This document shows positions 6,727 to 9,099 of a stretch of 9,099 bases of DNA, one piece after another; position 1 is the first letter of the stretch; the number at the start of each line of letters is the position of its first letter. Origin of the DNA: Solirubrobacterales bacterium 70-9 (GTDB lineage: Bacteria; Actinomycetota; Thermoleophilia; Solirubrobacterales; 70-9); the NCBI GenBank assembly GCA_001898095.1, contig MKSH01000079.1:18178-27276 (forward strand), given 5' to 3'. The notes under the pieces are model-generated. The model saw only the letters and a program-made list of their open reading frames with translations. It searched no databases and was not told where the DNA came from. The position numbers and the translations under genes are program-made.

Positions 6727-7760
6727 GCCGCCTCGGCCGCGCCCGTCTCGGCGAGGGCGTCCTCGGCCTCGCCGGTCGCCTCGTCGGCGCCCTCGAGGCT
6801 GCGGCCGGTCTTGGCCAGGAAGACGTCGTCGAGCGAGGGTGCGTGCAGCTGCAGCGTCTCGATCTTGATCCCCTCGCCGTCCAGCGCCCGGACCACCTCG
6901 GCCAGCCCCGCGTCACCGCCGGCGAGGAGGACCGCGGCGCCTTTGGTGCCGGAATCGGCGGGCTCGCCGAAGCGGGCGAGGACGGCGGCGGTGTGCTCGC
7001 GCTCGCCCGGATCGCGGGGCACCGCTTCGACCGTCGGCCGGCCGATCTGGGCCTTCAGCTCGGCCGGGGTGCCCTCGGCGACGATGTGCCCATGGTCGAT
7101 GATCCCGACCCGGTCGGCGAGCACGTCGGCCTCCTCCAGGTACTGGGTGGTGAGGAAGACGGTGACGCCGTCCTCGGCGGCCAGCCGCGCGACCTCCTCC
7201 CAGAGCGCCGTGCGGCTCTGGATGTCGAGGCCGGTCGTCGGCTCGTCGAGGAAGAGGATCCGCGGCTGGTGGGCGAGCGCCAGCGCCAGGTCGAGCCGCC
7301 GCTTCATCCCGCCCGAGTAGCCGCCTACTTTGCGGTCGGCGGCTTTGGTCAGGCCGACCCGCTCCAGCAGTTCGGCCCCGCGCGATTCGCGTTCGGCCTT
7401 GTCGAGGCCGTGCAGCGAGGTCTGCAGGCGCATGTGCTCGTTGCCGGTGAGCAGCGGGTCGAGCGCCGCTTCCTGCAGGGCGGCGCCGATCGCCGAGCGC
7501 ACCCGCGACCCTTCCTTGACGATGTCGAAGCCGCCGACCCGGGCGGTCCCGGCGGTGGGCGGGAGGAGGGTGGTCAGCATCAGGACCGTGGTCGACTTGC
7601 CGGCGCCGTTGGGGCCGAGGAAGCCGTAGATCTCGCCCGGCTCGACCCGCAGGTCGATCCCGTCGACCGCGCGCGGGCCCTTCTTGAACTCGCGGACCAG
7701 CCCCACGGCTTCGATCCCGTCGGTGCCTGCGGTCCCCTTGGTTGAACTCTCTGCGGCCAT
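6723..7760 (-). CDS. DrrA-like ABC exporter ATPase
   Basis: This 345-residue cytoplasmic ATPase would power the two permeases encoded after it. Visible motifs are Walker A GPNGAGKST at 49-57, a Q-loop Gln96, signature YSGGMKRR at 148-155, Walker B ILFLDEPTTGLD at 168-179 with Glu173, and TTQYLEEAD at 204-212, where Gln206 stands in the H-loop His position as is common in DrrA proteins. A C-terminal extension contains LQLHAPSLDDVFLAKTG, typical of the DrrA tail domain, and ends in an Ala/Glu-rich tail. I chose ATG 7760 because AGGAAGGG sits just before it; GTG 7781 in frame would add seven residues (MGEQEGT) and cannot be excluded. It is the first gene of the operon and diverges from a MarR gene, the likely regulator. 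Drug or lipid-like export is the family expectation; the substrate is not known. Confidence 0.9.
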   Translation of the reverse strand: MAAESSTKGTAGTDGIEAVGLVREFKKGPRAVDGIDLRVEPGEIYGFLGPNGAGKSTTVLMLTTLLPPTAGTARVGGFDIVKEGSRVRSAIGAALQEAALDPLLTGNEHMRLQTSLHGLDKAERESRGAELLERVGLTKAADRKVGGYSGGMKRRLDLALALAHQPRILFLDEPTTGLDIQSRTALWEEVARLAAEDGVTVFLTTQYLEEADVLADRVGIIDHGHIVAEGTPAELKAQIGRPTVEAVPRDPGEREHTAAVLARFGEPADSGTKGAAVLLAGGDAGLAEVVRALDGEGIKIETLQLHAPSLDDVFLAKTGRSLEGADEATGEAEDALAETGAAEAA

Positions 7761-7800
7761 CGTCCCTTCCTGCTCTCCCACTGCTTGGCTGCCTCGATAG

Positions 7801-7813
7801 TTGAGGTTATCAA
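7801..7813. promoter_or_regulatory. Candidate MarR operator dyad
   Basis: TTGA and TCAA arms flank a 5-base centre over the -35 box of the marR promoter, inside the divergent gap. An outer pair, ATAGT at 7799-7803 region and ACTAT at 7824-7828, loosely frames it. MarR proteins often bind short AT-rich dyads in their own divergent promoters and repress both sides. The arms are short, so chance is possible; the call rests mainly on position. Confidence 0.3.
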
Positions 7814-7828
7814 AGATTGCGGTACTAT
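7801..7828 (+). promoter_or_regulatory. Probable sigma70-type promoter of the marR-cupin operon, apparently leaderless
   Basis: TTGAGG (7801-7806) and TACTAT (7823-7828) are separated by 16 bases and each match four of six consensus positions, including the key T, A and final T of the -10 box. A start seven bases beyond the -10 box falls on the A of ATG 7835, so the mRNA would have no leader. The lack of any Shine-Dalgarno sequence before that ATG agrees. I found no equally good promoter on the opposite strand for the exporter operon. Confidence 0.45.
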
Positions 7829-7834
7829 AGCTTC

Positions 7835-8275
7835 ATGATCGGCAAGCACAAGGGCGGAGCGGCGGGCGACGAGCTCGCCACCGAGGCCTGGGGGCTGCTC
7901 GTCCCGCTCGTCTACCCGCCGCGCTTCATCGAGATCGCCCACAAGCTGGGGGTGACGCCGCCCCTCCTCGGCGCCCTCCGCTTCCTCGAGCAGCCGCAGA
8001 CGATGGGGCGGATGGCCGAGCTCCTCCGCTGCGACCCCTCCAACGTCACCGGCATCGTCGACGCGCTCGAAGACCGCGACCTCGCCGAGCGCAAGCCCTC
8101 GGCCGAGGACCGTCGCGTGAAGGTGGTCGAGCTCACCGCCGCGGGCAAGAAGATGCGCGCCCGCGCCGCCAAGGAGATGTACAAGCCGCCGCCCTGGATC
8201 AAGGGCCTCTCGGCCGCCGACCAGCGCCAGCTCCGCGACATCCTCAAGCGCGCAGGCGCCGAGCCGCGCGGTTAG
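7835..8275 (+). CDS. MarR-family transcriptional regulator
   Basis: This 146-residue protein has the MarR winged-helix layout. A helical N-terminus (about 12-45) leads to the DNA-binding region: MGRMAELLRCDPSNVTGIVDALEDRDL at about 57-83, whose second helix is the recognition helix, and the wing KPSAEDRRVKVVELTAAG at 87-104 with the usual Asp92-Arg93. A helical C-terminus for dimerisation follows. ATG 7835 is preferred over TTG 7817, because the probable -10 box lies between them. The gene is divergent from the ABC exporter operon and followed by a cupin gene 15 bases on. MarR proteins usually repress until a small, often phenolic or toxic ligand releases them; control of the adjacent exporter is the natural inference. 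A conserved-looking Cys66 in the helix-turn-helix could be redox-sensitive, but that is speculative. Confidence 0.9.
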   Translation: MIGKHKGGAAGDELATEAWGLLVPLVYPPRFIEIAHKLGVTPPLLGALRFLEQPQTMGRMAELLRCDPSNVTGIVDALEDRDLAERKPSAEDRRVKVVELTAAGKKMRARAAKEMYKPPPWIKGLSAADQRQLRDILKRAGAEPRG

Positions 8276-8290
8276 GGAGAATCGCCCTCG

Positions 8291-8707
8291 ATGATCCCCG
8301 AGGACCACCCGCAGATCCAGTTCCTCGCCTTCGAGGAGGTCGAGGAGGTGGTCGGCGAACCGCCGGGCTTCGACGGCGTCCAGTTCAATCGCCGGCTCTT
8401 CGACCTGGCGACCAGCGGCACCCCCCACCTGATCGCCGACGTGTTCACCTTCACGCCCGGCTTCGTCCACCACATGCACCGCCACTTCAACGCCGACCAG
8501 CTGATGCTGCCGCTGCAGGGCGCGGTGGTGATGCTCGACGAGGCCCGCACCCCGCGCGAGCTGCGCGCCGGCGAAGCGATGCTCGTCCCCCGCTACCGCT
8601 GGCACGAGGTCCGCAACGAAAGCGGCGCCGACTGCGTCGTCTTCAACATCTTCTCCGGCGTCGGCGACATGGCCGAGGTCGGCTTCGAGGCCTTCCCGCG
8701 GGATTAG
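8291..8707 (+). CDS. Small single-domain cupin protein
   Basis: This 138-residue protein has the two cupin motifs. Motif 1 lies at 57-77, starting GFVHHMH, with His61, His63 and His65; the place of the usual Glu is taken by Gln70 (Asp69 next to it). Motif 2 lies at 94-109 with Gly94, Pro100, His105 and Asn109, and the usual Gly after Pro is Tyr102. His ligands of both motifs are present, so a metal site is plausible. The start ATG 8291 has GGGAGA ten bases upstream, just after the marR stop, so the two genes are likely co-transcribed. Small cupins next to MarR regulators can be enzymes or ligand-binding proteins; nothing here identifies a reaction. Its stop TAG overlaps the TAA of a minus-strand open frame. 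Confidence 0.82.
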   Translation: MIPEDHPQIQFLAFEEVEEVVGEPPGFDGVQFNRRLFDLATSGTPHLIADVFTFTPGFVHHMHRHFNADQLMLPLQGAVVMLDEARTPRELRAGEAMLVPRYRWHEVRNESGADCVVFNIFSGVGDMAEVGFEAFPRD

Positions 8708-8830
8708 TCTGAGGCCGCGCCGATCTTCTCGATGAGCGTCTCGATCGCTCGACGGATACCTGTTGGGCCGCCGGGACGGCGCTGCCGAAGGTGGTCTTCA
8801 GCCGCATGCTCGATCGCGTCGAGGGACGGC
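8704..8830 (-). pseudogene. Possible 3' remnant of a minus-strand gene
   Basis: Reading the minus strand from about 8830 down to TAA at 8706-8704 gives a protein-like C-terminus: SLDAIEHAAEDHLRQR, then GIRRAIETLIEKIGAASD. It is predicted helical with charged/hydrophobic alternation. Its third codon positions are about 70% G or C, lower than in the intact genes here. Upstream of it the frame runs into the inverted repeats and becomes Arg/Pro-rich, so no credible N-terminus exists. It may be the end of a gene whose front was lost when the repeat region formed, or an accidental open frame. I do not recognise a family. Confidence 0.3.
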
Positions 8831-8863
8831 GCGCTTCGCGGCCCGGGCGGCCGGGGACGGTCC

Positions 8864-8923
8864 CGTCCTGGGCGTCTCGCGGCGGCCCGGGCAGGCTGTG
8901 GCCGCCGCGAGACGCCCAGGACG
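8864..8923. repeat. Perfect 24-bp inverted repeat with 12-base loop
   Basis: The arms 8864-8887 and 8900-8923 are exact reverse complements, beginning CGTCCTGGGCG and ending CGCCCAGGACG, around a 12-base loop. A GC-rich stem of this length would form a very stable hairpin in RNA or a cruciform in DNA. There is no T-run after it, so it is not a standard intrinsic terminator, though it could stop transcripts from the cupin gene 157 bases upstream. Both strands translate the arms into the same peptide, LGVSRRP, a sign of symmetry rather than coding. Confidence 0.92.
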
Positions 8924-8976
8924 CGAGGCTTTCGGGGGGAAGTGCGCGGGTCCGGGCGCAGGTAGAGGGACGCGGT

Positions 8977-9010
8977 CGACTTTCTGGCCCCCATGGGGGC
9001 CAGAAAGTCG
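8977..9010. repeat. Perfect 34-base palindrome without loop
   Basis: Every one of the 17 base pairs from CGACTTTCTGG to CCAGAAAGTCG matches, and the centre is CCATGG. It would extrude as a cruciform or fold into an almost loopless hairpin. Perfect palindromes of this length are unlikely by chance and are usually protein-binding sites, replication/transposition substrates, or repeat-family members. No T-run follows. Confidence 0.93.
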
Positions 9011-9017
9011 GTCTGCA

Positions 9018-9049
9018 TGAGTTGACCACACCCTGGTGTGGTCAACTCA
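9018..9049. repeat. 15-bp near-perfect palindrome with 2-base centre
   Basis: TGAGTTGACCACACC (9018-9032) is repeated in reverse complement at 9035-9049 around CT. It begins eight bases after the 34-base palindrome. The TTGACCACACC half-site could be an operator for a gene beyond the right edge, or another arm of the repeat cluster. The last six bases also belong to the next inverted repeat. Confidence 0.9.
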
Positions 9050-9083
9050 CTCAGCGCCCCCGCGATCGGCCCCTGAGTGAGTT
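9044..9083. repeat. 11-bp inverted repeat with 18-base loop, overlapping the previous one
   Basis: AACTCACTCAG (9044-9054) pairs exactly with CTGAGTGAGTT (9073-9083) across a GC-rich loop. It shares 9044-9049 with the right arm of the preceding palindrome, so in a single strand the two hairpins exclude each other. Four Ts (9082-9085) lie at its right end, so it could act as a weak terminator for rightward transcripts. Confidence 0.85.
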
Positions 9084-9099
9084 TTCCACCGTATGGCGT

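Larger units (their letters stand above)
8708..9099. other. Repeat-rich intergenic region without a convincing gene
   Basis: These 392 bases after the cupin gene hold the four inverted repeats and the possible gene remnant listed separately, plus a 10-base direct repeat GGGACGGCGC (8773-8782 and 8823-8832). Open frames exist on both strands but are short, mutually overlapping, rich in Arg, Pro and Gly, and run straight through the palindromes. I see no transposase, tRNA or rRNA. The right end of the region lies outside the window. Confidence 0.7.

Noticed and set aside
5951..6916. Upstream extension of the second permease frame
   Set aside because: The frame is open but overlaps the first permease and the ATPase in another frame and reads as Arg/Pro/His-rich noise; permease-like sequence starts only at the GTG at 5950.
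8977..9010. Standard intrinsic terminator of the cupin gene
   Set aside because: The palindrome has no loop and no T-run, and lies 270 bases beyond the cupin stop.
8763..9020. Small plus-strand and minus-strand open frames through the repeat region
   Set aside because: They translate palindrome arms, giving the same LGVSRRP peptide from both strands, and show no consistent codon bias or ribosome site.
8864..9083. CRISPR array
   Set aside because: The inverted repeats differ from one another in sequence and are not regularly spaced direct repeats; no cas gene is present.

Overview
The window is GC-rich, compact bacterial DNA with genes on both strands, several GTG starts and short or overlapping gene junctions. 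The GC content, the leaderless-looking promoter, and a lipoprotein with a Gly/Ser and Glu-rich linker after its lipobox suggest a high-GC actinobacterium, perhaps of the Thermoleophilia/Solirubrobacterales type. That placement is inferred from style only; no marker gene is present.

Left block (1-5156, + strand): an uptake operon. It encodes a ribose-type substrate-binding lipoprotein (25-1374), an 875-residue protein that fuses a two-NBD RbsA-like ATPase to an RbsC-like permease (1390-4017), and a full-length XdhC/CoxI-family molybdoenzyme maturation factor (4044-5156). Together the three make a complete ABC importer co-transcribed with a molybdenum-hydroxylase accessory factor. This suggests, without proving, that the imported compound is oxidised by a xanthine dehydrogenase/CO dehydrogenase-family enzyme encoded nearby, outside the window.

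Middle block (5153-7760, - strand): an ABC-2 export operon. It encodes a DrrA-like ATPase and two different paralogous permeases, joined by two 4-base GTGA stop/start overlaps. It converges on the xdhC gene so tightly that the two opposing TAG stop codons share one CTAG.

Right block (7835-8707, + strand): a MarR-family regulator diverges from the export operon across a 74-base gap, followed 15 bases later by a small cupin gene. The gap holds a sigma70-type promoter placed so that marR mRNA would start at its own ATG, and a small dyad over the -35 box that could be the operator. The likely arrangement is an effector-responsive MarR switch controlling the exporter and itself.

Right edge (8708-9099): no convincing intact gene. 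It holds a chain of four strong inverted repeats: a 24-bp stem, a perfect 34-base palindrome, a 15-bp near-palindrome, and an 11-bp stem that shares bases with the previous one. A possible 3' remnant of a minus-strand gene abuts the cupin gene. This repeat cluster is the least explained part of the window.
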